Shown piece after piece: positions 43,659-51,462 of a stretch of 64,000 nucleotides of DNA. The stretch covers positions 167,430 through 231,429 of the forward strand of contig CAVROA010000015.1 in assembly GCA_963722715.1 (NCBI GenBank), written 5' to 3'. Source of the stretch: DASQGA01 sp963722715. Its GTDB lineage: Bacteria > Actinomycetota > Thermoleophilia > Gaiellales > Gaiellaceae. How positions within the stretch are numbered: position 1 is the stretch's first letter; every line of letters begins with the position of its first letter. A program made the position numbers and the translations under genes. The notes under the pieces are model-generated. The model worked only from the letters and a program-made list of their open reading frames with translations. It was not told where the DNA came from and searched no databases.

Positions 43659-45446
43659 GGGATCTCCGCTCGAACGCGCGTGCCGCCACCCGAGCGGGCT
43701 CCAGACTCGCAGCCGGCCGCCGAGCGCCTCCACGCGGTCGGCGAGGCCGCGCAGGCCTGAGCCGCGCTCGGTGTCGGCGCCGCCGACCCCGTCGTCGACG
43801 ACCTCGACCACGACCAGGCCGTTCTCCTGCGTCGACGTCGACCGACGCCGAAGAGGCCGCGCGCGTGCTTGCCGATGTTGGCGAGGCTCTCGGCGACGAG
43901 GTAGTAGGCGGCGACCTCGAGCGCCTCGGGCAGCCGGCCGTCGATGACGACCGTCAGGCGAACGGGGACCGGCGCTCGCGCGGCGAGCTGACTCGAGCGC
44001 AACCTCGAGGCCGTGGCCGCTGACGACAGCCGGGTGGAAGCCCGCGTGCGAGCTCGCGCAGCTCCTCGAGCGAGGATCGCGATCTCACGCCGCGCGTGAT
44101 CGAGCCGGCGCCGCGACTCCGGGTCGCCCTCGAGCTGCTCCTCCAGCAGCCTCAGCTCGAGCGAGAGCGCAACCAGCCGCTGCTGCGCGCCGTCGTGCAG
44201 GTCTCGCTCCAGCCGCTGGCGCTCCTTGCGGCCTGCTTCGACGATTCGCGCGCGCGACCCCTGCAGCTCCTCGAGACGAGCCCGGCAGCTCGGCTTGGAG
44301 CCGTGCGTTCTCAAGGGCGATACCGGCCGCCGCGGTGACGGCTGTAGAGCAAGTTCGAGGCTCGTCCCGCAGGGCTGCGTCGTGCATAAGCGCGGCCACT
44401 TGCACCCCGCCGCGGTCGATCAACGTCATTGCCCGTTGATCCTCGTCGTCGGGGAGTTCCACGACGCGCCCCTCGAGGTCCGCGTAGCTAGCGAACTCGG
44501 GGAGCCAGTACGCGAGCTCCACTGACGGATCTCGGAGTGCTCGCGCCAACGCGTCACGCAAATCGGCAGGCGCAGGGTCTGCGTGCAGCGCCAGAAAGAG
44601 ATCGCCGACCGACGATCGAGCGAGCCGAGCGCTGAGCAACCGGCTCATGAAGGCGACCGGTGCGATAGCGACCAGCCCGAAGGTGAAGAGCCGCACAACC
44701 TCGGCACTTCCAGCTTGGGCGGCGACAAGCCCACCTCCTGAGAGCGCTACGAGCGCAAGCATAAAGGAGCCGCGGACCACGTTTCCTGATCGACGCAGCG
44801 TCCGCCCCGAACCTCGCCAACGCCTGAGGAGCACAAGGATTGCCGCAAGCATTACGAGGAATAGTCCAAAGGCCTCTGCTCGCGACACGATGTCGGCGGC
44901 GCCCGGCCGATCGACAACCTCGAGCAGGTTGTGAGGGCCACCTCTCCCAAGCAGCAGCGAGACGAGAGCAAGCCCGAGCACCAGCACGTAGGAAGCGGTG
45001 ACCAGGGCCCGGTCGAACCGCGCTGGGAGTCGTCCAGTCGGATACGAGAGGTACAGGTGCATGAAGACGACTATCGGTAGACGGCGGAACACCTCCCCGA
45101 TCGTGTGCGGCAGATCGGCGCTCGATGCTGACAAGGTCGAGAGGAAGGGAGCGAACCCCGCGGCAGCCATGAGCGGACCAAAGTGGCTGGCGGGGCGCTG
45201 CCACCAGGTGATTAGCCCGCAAATGACATACGAGAGGGTGATCCAGGCGACGAGGAGGGCACGGGCCACCTCTGGAGTTCGCTCGTCAGGGGCTTCGAGG
45301 ATGATGACTGCCGACACGGTGGCAGCGGCACCTCCGAGCGCTGCGATCGCCCAAAGCGCAGCGATCCTCGGTGCGCGTGGGAGCGAGGCCTCCGCGATCA
45401 GTACTGAAGCCGAGGTCGCCGTCTCGTCCGCTCCTTTCCGACCCAC
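43646..45446 (-). pseudogene. NarL-type sensor histidine kinase (HisKA_3), frame-broken at the 3' half
   Basis: ATG 45446 starts an intact 390-residue N-terminal part: seven or eight helices (residues 30-260) and a GAF-like cytosolic segment. Beyond about 44290 the protein continues in other frames: ARIVEAGRKERQRLERDLHDGAQQRLVALSLEL (the HisKA_3 histidine in LHDGAQQ), VAAYYLVAESLANIGKHAR (N box), and VVDDGVGGADTERGSGLRGLADRVEALGG (G boxes), ending GGTRVRAEIPCAP at TGA 43646. At least five one-base shifts. With the response regulator it would form a two-component pair, perhaps controlling the MMPL pump next to it. Confidence 0.78.
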
Positions 45447-46510
45447 TCCTCAGATGGACGGGGACCTCCCAGCCAGCACCGCCTCGGCAAGCGCGAACGC
45501 GGATGAGGGAGGCGCCTCCGAACAGGATACTCCCGTACCCGCCTTAGTTCCAGGCCCACCAGGCCACTATCGCGGTTCATCTTCCGGAGACTGCTGTGGA
45601 AGTAAATGACGCCAAAGATCTCGGCGTTAAGAAAACCTGCCTTAGCCTCGTCGGTTCCGACCTCATGGCGGACATAGCCAAGCTCTTGGATCACTAGGTC
45701 AACGGACTTTCGGAAGTAGCGTTCGACGTCCGCATACTGCGGTGCCGCCTCGTCCAGGAGCCGGACGTACATGACCTGAGGATCGCGCAGTGCGTCGAGC
45801 AACCCGAGCAGGTTGTCGATGACGCTAGCGACCGGTGTGTTGCCGTCGCGCGTTGTCAACGACTGCAGGCGCGCCACGGCTTGGTCCCGGTGGTCGCCGA
45901 GGATGAAGAACCTATTTGGTTGCCCGAGAGCCTCGCGGGCTAGCCACTCCCCCCCGCGCTTCGAGTCGTCGTAGCTCGAGCCAAGGGCCAGGTCAAGCGG
46001 GATGATGTGTTTGGACCGCGCCGCGTAGAGATCCGCGAGATGCTCGACTCCCATACCCCCAGAGAGCGTGATGAGGACGTCGCCTTGGTGCACCTGGCGC
46101 TCGCGGATTAAGGCGCCCGACCGCCAGTCGGGAGGGAGGACATCGAGCTTGACGGCGCCGGCGGTGAGGAGTCCGTCCCACTGGTCCCGGCGAGAATCAG
46201 GGATCCTTTCGAGCCCGTTCTGAGAGGCAGCGATGGCGAGCACAGCGCCCGTCCCGCCCCGCGGCGCGACCTTGCCCCCGGCGACGAGTTTGGACACCTC
46301 GTCGATCACCGTCCAGTCCCACGTGACGGCGAGGGTCGAGTCCAACTCAGATACCGGCTCGTCCCCGATCTGGACTAAAACGCTGCCGCCGGCGAGTAAG
46401 TGCCGGCGCGTAAAGGTTCGGAGAAGCTCATGCGCATAGCGGAGCTTCACCAGTTCCGCCCTCTTGCTCGAGCTGCCCGCGATGTGAACCCGACGTGGGA
46501 CACCAGCCAT
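45398..46510 (-). CDS. Predicted SLOG/TIR-like nucleotide-sensing protein
   Basis: About 370 residues from ATG 46510 (an upstream ATG at 46558 follows GATAGGAG without a spacer). The start RRVHIAGSSSKRAELVKLRYAHELL is a Rossmann-type first strand and glycine loop. Around residue 150-190, VLITLSGGMGVEHLADLYAARSKHIIPLDLALGSS is the second nucleotide-binding loop (S-G-G-x-G-x-E-H) typical of the SLOG superfamily, which binds NAD- or nucleotide-derived signals in Thoeris- and CBASS-related immunity. A helical region follows. The C-terminal 40 residues are arginine-rich and overlap the kinase start, so the true end is uncertain. Base composition is visibly lower in GC than its neighbours. Assigned by eye only. 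Confidence 0.6.
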   Translation of the reverse strand: MAGVPRRVHIAGSSSKRAELVKLRYAHELLRTFTRRHLLAGGSVLVQIGDEPVSELDSTLAVTWDWTVIDEVSKLVAGGKVAPRGGTGAVLAIAASQNGLERIPDSRRDQWDGLLTAGAVKLDVLPPDWRSGALIRERQVHQGDVLITLSGGMGVEHLADLYAARSKHIIPLDLALGSSYDDSKRGGEWLAREALGQPNRFFILGDHRDQAVARLQSLTTRDGNTPVASVIDNLLGLLDALRDPQVMYVRLLDEAAPQYADVERYFRKSVDLVIQELGYVRHEVGTDEAKAGFLNAEIFGVIYFHSSLRKMNRDSGLVGLELRRVREYPVRRRLPHPRSRLPRRCWLGGPRPSEEWVGKERTRRRPRLQY

Positions 46511-46561
46511 GATCCGGAATCGTTGCACGTACGGCGCGTAGCGGCTCGGTTTCCTCATCTC

Positions 46562-46735
46562 CTATCGGCCCCCGTCAGTCCAGCCATCTGGACGTTCGTT
46601 CCTCGACGTTTCGCTCGTAGTGGTGGCGAGGTGGAACTCATAGGCGGCCAGCATGCGGCGGCGCCGGATGTCAAGACGACGAAGCGTCATCCTGGCTCGT
46701 CCCGCCGCGTCCTCAAACCGCGTTAGCCACGACAT
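46562..46735 (-). CDS. Possible 57-residue basic protein
   Basis: ATG 46735 to TAG 46562. Reads SWLTRFEDAAGRARMTLRRL then DIRRRRMLAAYEFHLATTTSE and a polar tail, ending just upstream of the SLOG-like gene. No family recognised and no clear ribosome-binding site, so it may be non-coding linker DNA between the attachment site and the cargo. Confidence 0.2.
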   Translation of the reverse strand: MSWLTRFEDAAGRARMTLRRLDIRRRRMLAAYEFHLATTTSETSRNERPDGWTDGGR

Positions 46736-46830
46736 CGCAGGTTGGGCGTTGCCCCCTCCGTTGCCCCCTGGACCGATTAGGCTCCGGTGCTGGCTGCAAG
46801 GAACGCTCTATTTGCAGCGGAATAGGGAGA

Positions 46831-46903
46831 TGGGCCGTGCAGGGATCGAACCTGCGACCTTGGGATTAAGAGTCCCCTGCTCTACCAGCTGAGCTAACGG
46901 CCC
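46831..46903 (-). tRNA. tRNA-Lys (CUU)
   Basis: 73 nucleotides on the minus strand. Acceptor GGGCCGT pairs with ACGGCCC, D arm GCTC-AGCTGGTA-GAGC, anticodon loop CTCTTAA with anticodon CTT, T arm GCAGG-TTCGATC-CCTGC, discriminator A. CCA is not encoded. Its 3' 43 and 26 nucleotides are repeated at 36260 and 34355, so its 3' end seems to have served as an integration site. Confidence 0.96.
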
Positions 46904-47034
46904 GAGGGGAGCGCATTGTAACGATGCGCTTCGGGCCGGCTCAGGCGTCTGGAGACGTACCACTGGACGTCGCGCGTCGTCTTGAGCCCGTACGCGGCGA
47001 GGGAGAACCCTGCGAAAAGAAGGTGTCTGGTCAT
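46894..47034 (-). CDS. Possible 46-residue protein overlapping the tRNA 5' end
   Basis: ATG 47034; RHLLFAGFSLAAYGLKTTRD then VQWYVSRRLSRPEAHRYNALP. The frame is protein-like with one short hydrophobic segment but its last codons run ten bases into the tRNA gene, which argues against it. Listed only because the strand is otherwise empty. Confidence 0.2.
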   Translation of the reverse strand: MTRHLLFAGFSLAAYGLKTTRDVQWYVSRRLSRPEAHRYNALPSGR

Positions 47035-47059
47035 GGGGTGGTTAGTGTTCGCCGCCGCC

Positions 47060-48124
47060 ATGAAAATCCTTTCCGTCGTCGGAAACCGGCCACAGTTCAT
47101 CAAGTCGGCTCCCCTGTCCCTCGCACTTCGAAACAAGGTCGACGAGGTCGTCCTCCACACGGGGCAGCACTACGACCGCGAGCTCTCGCAGATCTTCTTC
47201 GACGAGCTCGAACTGGGCGATCCCGAGTACCGGCTCCAGGTCGGCTCGGGAACGCATGCGGAGCAGACAGGCCGCATGCTGCCCGGCATCGAGCACGCGA
47301 TCCTGGCGGAGGCTCCCGACGCCGTCCTCGTCTACGGGGACACCAACTCGACGCTGGCAGGCGCCCTGGCGGCGGCCAAGCTGGGCGTCCCGGTGGCGCA
47401 CGTGGAGGCGGGGCTTCGCTCGTTCGACCGGTCGATGCCCGAAGAGCTGAACCGGATCCTGGTCGACACCCTCTCCTCGCTCCTCTTCTGTCCCAGCGAC
47501 GCCGCGGTCGAGAATCTCCGCCGGGAGGGGATCGTCGAAGGTGTCCACCAGGTTGGCGACGTGATGATGGACGCGAACGCGCGACTGGCGCCGCTCGCAC
47601 GCGACCGCTCGAACGCGCTCGCCGAGGCCGGCGTCGAACCGCGCTCGTACCTCCTGCTCACGCTCCACCGGGAAGCCAATGTGAAGCCGGTACCCCTTCG
47701 CTCGGTCATCGCAGCACTGGAGCAGCTCGGAGAGCCGGTCGTCTTCCCCGCCCATCCCCGGACCCGAACCGCCCTCGAGATCGCGGGCATCCGGGTACCC
47801 GAGTCCGTGCGCCTTCTGCCCCCCGCTGGGTACCTCGACTTCGCCGCGCTCGCCTCCCAGGCACGGCTCGTCCTGACGGACTCCGGCGGCGTCCAGAAGG
47901 AGGCGTACTGGTACGGCGTGCCCTGCGTCACCCTCCGCACGTCGACCGAATGGGTCGAGACGCTCGAGACCGGGTGGAACCGGCTCGTGGGAACCGAGAC
48001 GGAGGCGATCGTCGCGGCCGTGGCGAGTGCATCGATACCCGAAGAACACCCCCCGCTCTACGGTGACGGGCACGCGTCGGAGCGGATCGTCGAGGCCCTC
48101 CTCGATACGATCTCCGGCCCATGA
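47060..48124 (+). CDS. wecB: UDP-N-acetylglucosamine 2-epimerase (non-hydrolysing)
   Basis: 354 residues from ATG 47060; the frame is open upstream but that part is not family-like. VVGNRPQFIKSAPL is the normal N-terminal motif (G-x-R-P/T), followed by VVLHTGQHYD, VYGDTNST, HVEAGLRSFDRSMPEELNR and the C-terminal LTDSGGVQKEAYWYGVPCVTLR that carries catalytic and allosteric residues. It interconverts UDP-GlcNAc and UDP-ManNAc for cell-surface polysaccharide. Overlaps the dehydrogenase gene (ATGA), so part of a three-gene unit to 49819. Confidence 0.95.
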   Translation: MKILSVVGNRPQFIKSAPLSLALRNKVDEVVLHTGQHYDRELSQIFFDELELGDPEYRLQVGSGTHAEQTGRMLPGIEHAILAEAPDAVLVYGDTNSTLAGALAAAKLGVPVAHVEAGLRSFDRSMPEELNRILVDTLSSLLFCPSDAAVENLRREGIVEGVHQVGDVMMDANARLAPLARDRSNALAEAGVEPRSYLLLTLHREANVKPVPLRSVIAALEQLGEPVVFPAHPRTRTALEIAGIRVPESVRLLPPAGYLDFAALASQARLVLTDSGGVQKEAYWYGVPCVTLRTSTEWVETLETGWNRLVGTETEAIVAAVASASIPEEHPPLYGDGHASERIVEALLDTISGP

Positions 48125-49116
48125 CCACCGACGACACCGTTCGGGTCGGCCTGGTCGGGCTCGGCTACTGGGGGCCGAACCTCGCCCGGAACTTCGACGA
48201 CCTCCCAGGGGTATCGCTCGCCTGGCTCTGCGACAGCGATGAGGAACGTCGGGCGGGGGTCGCCGAGCGGTTCCCGGAGACCCGTACGACCGCCGACTTC
48301 GACGAGGTGCTAGACGACCCCGATCTCACCGCAATCGTGATCGCAACGCCAGTCGTGACCCACCACGCCCTCTCCAAGCGGGCGCTCGAAGCCGGGAAGC
48401 ACGTGTTCGTCGAGAAGCCGATGGCACTGGATGGCGAGGACGCCGACGAGCTCGTCCAGCTCGCCGAGGAGCGCGACCTCGTGCTCATGCCCGGACACCT
48501 CCTGCTCTACCACCCGGGCGTGCGCAAGCTGAAGGAGCTGGTGGACTCGGGTGAGCTCGGGCGGGTCCTCGTCGTCTACGGGAACCGGCAGAATCTCGGG
48601 CAGATCCGGAAGGACGAGAACGCGCTCGGATCGCTCGGCGCTCACGATCTCTCGGTCATTCTCCACCTCGTCGGCGAGGAGCCGGTCGAGTGCCACGCGC
48701 ACGGGGAGTCGATCCTGGGCGAAGTGGAGGACGTCGTCTTCTGCTACCTCAAGTTCCCCTCCGGGATCGTCGCGCATATGCACCTCTCCTGGCTCGATCC
48801 CCACAAGATGCGAAAGATGACCGTGGTCGGAGCCGAGAAGATGGCCGTCTTCGACGACATGGAGCTCGACCGGAAGGTCACCGTTTACGACAAGGCCGCG
48901 GAGCAGGCCACGGGCACCTACGGCGAGTGGCGGACGCGAACCGGCGACATCTGGATCCCCAAGATCCCGAACGACGAGCCACTCCGGCTCGAGTGCGAAC
49001 ACTTCCTCGGGCTCGTCCGTGGCGAGGGCGACCGATTCGAGGCCGCGCGGGACGGCGTCGCGGTCGTGCGCGCGCTCGCCGAGCTTCAGCGCTCGCTCGA
49101 GCGCGAGCGCGTATGA
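48121..49116 (+). CDS. Gfo/Idh/MocA-family NAD-dependent sugar dehydrogenase
   Basis: 331 residues from ATG 48121. Rossmann motif VGLVGLGYWGPNLARNF (G-x-G-x-W-G), the EKPMALDGED segment with the catalytic lysine of the E-K-P motif, and a DLSVILHLVG helix with the active-site aspartate-histidine region. This is the WlbA/WbpB-like type that acts on nucleotide sugars such as UDP-GlcNAcA. Between the 2-epimerase and the acetyltransferase, which supports a role in making a 2,3-diamino or 3-amino sugar; no aminotransferase is present here. Confidence 0.93.
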   Translation: MTTDDTVRVGLVGLGYWGPNLARNFDDLPGVSLAWLCDSDEERRAGVAERFPETRTTADFDEVLDDPDLTAIVIATPVVTHHALSKRALEAGKHVFVEKPMALDGEDADELVQLAEERDLVLMPGHLLLYHPGVRKLKELVDSGELGRVLVVYGNRQNLGQIRKDENALGSLGAHDLSVILHLVGEEPVECHAHGESILGEVEDVVFCYLKFPSGIVAHMHLSWLDPHKMRKMTVVGAEKMAVFDDMELDRKVTVYDKAAEQATGTYGEWRTRTGDIWIPKIPNDEPLRLECEHFLGLVRGEGDRFEAARDGVAVVRALAELQRSLERERV

Positions 49117-49148
49117 CCCTCGCTCGCCTCCGGCTGGCTCCTCCACAA

Positions 49149-49177
49149 GCTCATAGGCCAGCGGGTGGCCTATGAGC
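49149..49177 (+). promoter_or_regulatory. Perfect hairpin enclosing the acetyltransferase start codon
   Basis: GCTCATAGGCCA, a five-base GCGGG loop, then TGGCCTATGAGC: a perfect 12-bp stem. The ATG of the acetyltransferase (49172-49174) lies inside the 3' arm and the loop is the only plausible Shine-Dalgarno-like sequence. As RNA it would hide the start codon. See findings. Confidence 0.75.
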
Positions 49178-49819
49178 GAGATCGCCGCGTCGGCAGTCGT
49201 CTCTGCCGACACCGTCGTCGGAGCCGACGTCAGGGTCGAAGACGGAGCCGTCGTGGGGAAGCACCCTTCGTTCGGAAAGCAGTCGACAGCAGCGCGGGCT
49301 CAGCTCCCCCCGCTCCGCATCGGCGACGGGAGCTCTATCCTCGCGGGCGCAGTCGTCTTTGCCGGGTCCACACTCGGCCAAGGGGTGATTGTCGGCGACC
49401 AGGCGTGCGTGCGGGAACGCTGCTCGGTCGGGGACGACGTCGTGATCGGTCGGGGCGCGTTCGTCGAGAACGACGTCACGATCGGATCGCGGACACGCAT
49501 CCAGGCGAACGCCTACGTGACGGCCTACTCGACGCTCGAGGAGGAAGTCTTCATTGCGCCCTGCGTCGTCACGACAAACGACAATTTCATGGGGCGAACC
49601 GAGGGGCGCCACGCACTCATGCGAGGGCCGACGATTCGCCGTGGTGCCCGGATCGGGGGCGGGGCCGTGCTCCTGCCGGGAATCGAGATCGGCGAGGAGG
49701 CGTTCGTGGGCGCCGGGGCGGTCGTGCTTCACGACGTGCCCGCCCGGGCGGTTGTCGTCGGCAACCCCGCCCGGCAGATCCGCGAGGTCCCTCCGGAGGA
49801 GCTCCTGCCGCCGTCCTAG
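49172..49819 (+). CDS. Left-handed beta-helix acyltransferase (nucleotide-sugar N-acetyltransferase-like)
   Basis: 215 residues from ATG 49172. Many hexapeptide repeats ([LIV]-G-x4): VVGADVRVEDGAVVG, IGDGSSILAGAVVF, LGQGVIVGDQACV, VGDDVVIGRGAFVE, VTIGSRTRIQANAYV, then IRRGARIGGGAVLLPGIEIG and the end VPARAVVVGNPARQI. The H-rich insertion of WlbB/WbpD is replaced by TTNDNFMGRTEGRH. It transfers an acetyl group from acetyl-CoA, most likely to an amino sugar made by the two preceding genes. Translation may be controlled by the hairpin over its start. Confidence 0.92.
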   Translation: MSEIAASAVVSADTVVGADVRVEDGAVVGKHPSFGKQSTAARAQLPPLRIGDGSSILAGAVVFAGSTLGQGVIVGDQACVRERCSVGDDVVIGRGAFVENDVTIGSRTRIQANAYVTAYSTLEEEVFIAPCVVTTNDNFMGRTEGRHALMRGPTIRRGARIGGGAVLLPGIEIGEEAFVGAGAVVLHDVPARAVVVGNPARQIREVPPEELLPPS

Positions 49820-49821
49820 AG

Positions 49822-51462
49822 CTAGCGCTTGACGATCGTCAGGTCATAGCTTCCGCCGCGGCCACGCCTGAGCTTGACCTCGAGGAAATACCACCCCGCG
49901 CGCGGGGCGCGTAGAACGATGGTGTCCCGAGCGCGAATCCTCGTCGAGGACGCGAGGCGAGCCGAAACGGATGCGCCGTCGAGCTTCTCCGTGTGCGGGC
50001 GCCAGAGCGCAAGGTCGGCGTTGGCCCGGCGCGGGCTTCGCAGGGTGAAAATCGCCCGCTGGCCGGCCTGAAGCTCGATGCGGTAGACGTCCCGTACGTC
50101 CTCGTAGCGTTCCAGCGTCGGGCGAAGAACGCGGTGCGTCCCCCTGAGGGTCGCGGCACGCGAGCGGGTGTCGTCGTTCGGCTCCAGCCGATCACGGGGA
50201 GGGGGAGACCCGAGCCTGCGAATGGTCTCGTCCACGTCGAGGAGGCCGTAGCCGGAGCGGCTGTCGTGCCCAAGCTCTCCGATATCACGGGCAGCTCGCG
50301 CGAGGATCGTTCTGAGCTGGCCGGGCCGCAGGCTGAATGGGCGAGCCTGCGAGAGCGCCAGCGCCGCGGCGGCTGAAACGAGCGGGGCCGAGAAGGAGGT
50401 CCCCTGCGGATTCCGATCCTCGGCAAAGAGCGCGCAGACAGTCGTGCCCGGCTCCGAGCAGGACGAGTCGGTGAACGAAAGCGGGAGTGTCGAGACGATG
50501 GCCGTACCGGGAGCCGCGAGATCGAGGTGAACCGCGTCGCGATTCGAGAAGCGAGGCGTCGTGGTCGCGCGATTGGTCGCGCCCACCCCGATCACGTGGG
50601 GGAGCGCCGCCGGGTAGTTCGCGTAGCTCTCAGGGCAGATCGCGGCACAGTTACCAGCCGCGGCCACGACGACGACTCCGTGCCTGGTCGCATAGTCGAT
50701 CGCCGAGCGCTCGAGCTCTGAATACGTGTCGAGCCGCGGATCAGTGGGATTCCGCGGGCCTCCGAGACTCAGATTGATCACGCTCGCACCCCGGTCAACC
50801 GCCCACCGGATCGCCCGTGCCTCAGCGTCCAGCGGAATCGAGCCGTTCCTCCGGACGACCTTGGCGATGAGCAGCTTCCCCGGGAAGGCAACACCCGCGA
50901 TCCCGCGGCCGTTGTCGAGAGCTGCCGCGATCTCCCCCGCGACCAGGGTGCCGTGCCCGAACGAATCCACGTCGGCCCGCGATTGCACGAAGGTTCGCAT
51001 CGCCTCGATGCGCCCACCGAACTCCGGGTTGGTCGTGTCGATGCCGGAGTCGATCACGGCCACGAGGACCGGAGGAAGCGGTGGAGGCGACGTGAAGCCA
51101 CTCCAGAAGTCGAAGGCGCGAATCGCCCCGAGGTACCACTGGTGCTCGGGCCCCGCCAGCGGATCGTTCGGCGCAAAGGAAATCGTGCGGTTCGCGAACA
51201 CCGGCTCGGCGAACGCGACGCCCTGAACACCCTTCGCCGCAGGAAGCGCCGACTCGACGTCCGGGACGGAGACAACCAAGGCGCGAAGCGGCGCCAGGCC
51301 GGGAATCTGCGTTCCGCCGGTAACTGAGGCCACCTGGACCGCGACCGTGGCGGCATCGGCCTCCGGCTCGAGCCCGACCGAGATGCGCCCGGGAGACGCC
51401 AGCCCGCTCCCAGGTGCTGCCAACGCAGCGCCCAGGACGAGCACGGCGAAATGCTTTCTCAC
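49822..51462 (-). CDS. Secreted S8 (subtilisin) serine protease with PPC-like C-terminal domain
   Basis: 546 residues from GTG 51462 (GTGA overlap with the upstream gene); the much longer open frame is a shadow of SpoIID. Signal peptide RKHFAVLVLGAALAAPGSGLA. Catalytic Asp138 in VAVIDSGID, His170 in SFGHGTLVAG, oxyanion Asn271 in AAAGNCA, Ser356 in GTSFSAP. An inhibitor-I9-like propeptide precedes. After about residue 420 comes a beta-rich pre-peptidase C-terminal-like domain (DRLEPNDDTRSRA, DVYRIELQAGQRA). Exported endopeptidase. Confidence 0.94.
   Translation of the reverse strand: MRKHFAVLVLGAALAAPGSGLASPGRISVGLEPEADAATVAVQVASVTGGTQIPGLAPLRALVVSVPDVESALPAAKGVQGVAFAEPVFANRTISFAPNDPLAGPEHQWYLGAIRAFDFWSGFTSPPPLPPVLVAVIDSGIDTTNPEFGGRIEAMRTFVQSRADVDSFGHGTLVAGEIAAALDNGRGIAGVAFPGKLLIAKVVRRNGSIPLDAEARAIRWAVDRGASVINLSLGGPRNPTDPRLDTYSELERSAIDYATRHGVVVVAAAGNCAAICPESYANYPAALPHVIGVGATNRATTTPRFSNRDAVHLDLAAPGTAIVSTLPLSFTDSSCSEPGTTVCALFAEDRNPQGTSFSAPLVSAAAALALSQARPFSLRPGQLRTILARAARDIGELGHDSRSGYGLLDVDETIRRLGSPPPRDRLEPNDDTRSRAATLRGTHRVLRPTLERYEDVRDVYRIELQAGQRAIFTLRSPRRANADLALWRPHTEKLDGASVSARLASSTRIRARDTIVLRAPRAGWYFLEVKLRRGRGGSYDLTIVKR

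Larger units (their letters stand above)
36260..46903. mobile_element. Putative genomic island between tRNA-Lys fragment and intact tRNA-Lys
   Basis: A 43-bp direct repeat of the tRNA-Lys 3' end bounds this 10.6-kb segment, in the same orientation as the intact gene at the right edge. The cargo differs from the flanks: two paralogous hydrolases, a pair of paralogous membrane proteins, an MMPL transporter, a two-component system and a visibly lower-GC SLOG-like gene. No integrase, excisionase or transfer gene was found, so it is either an immobile remnant or moved in trans. A second, shorter fragment at 34355 suggests an earlier or nested event. Confidence 0.55.

Noticed and set aside
36260..46903. 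Integrase, transposase or conjugation genes in the island
   Set aside because: I looked in all frames for tyrosine- or serine-recombinase motifs and found none; insertion must be inferred from the repeats only.
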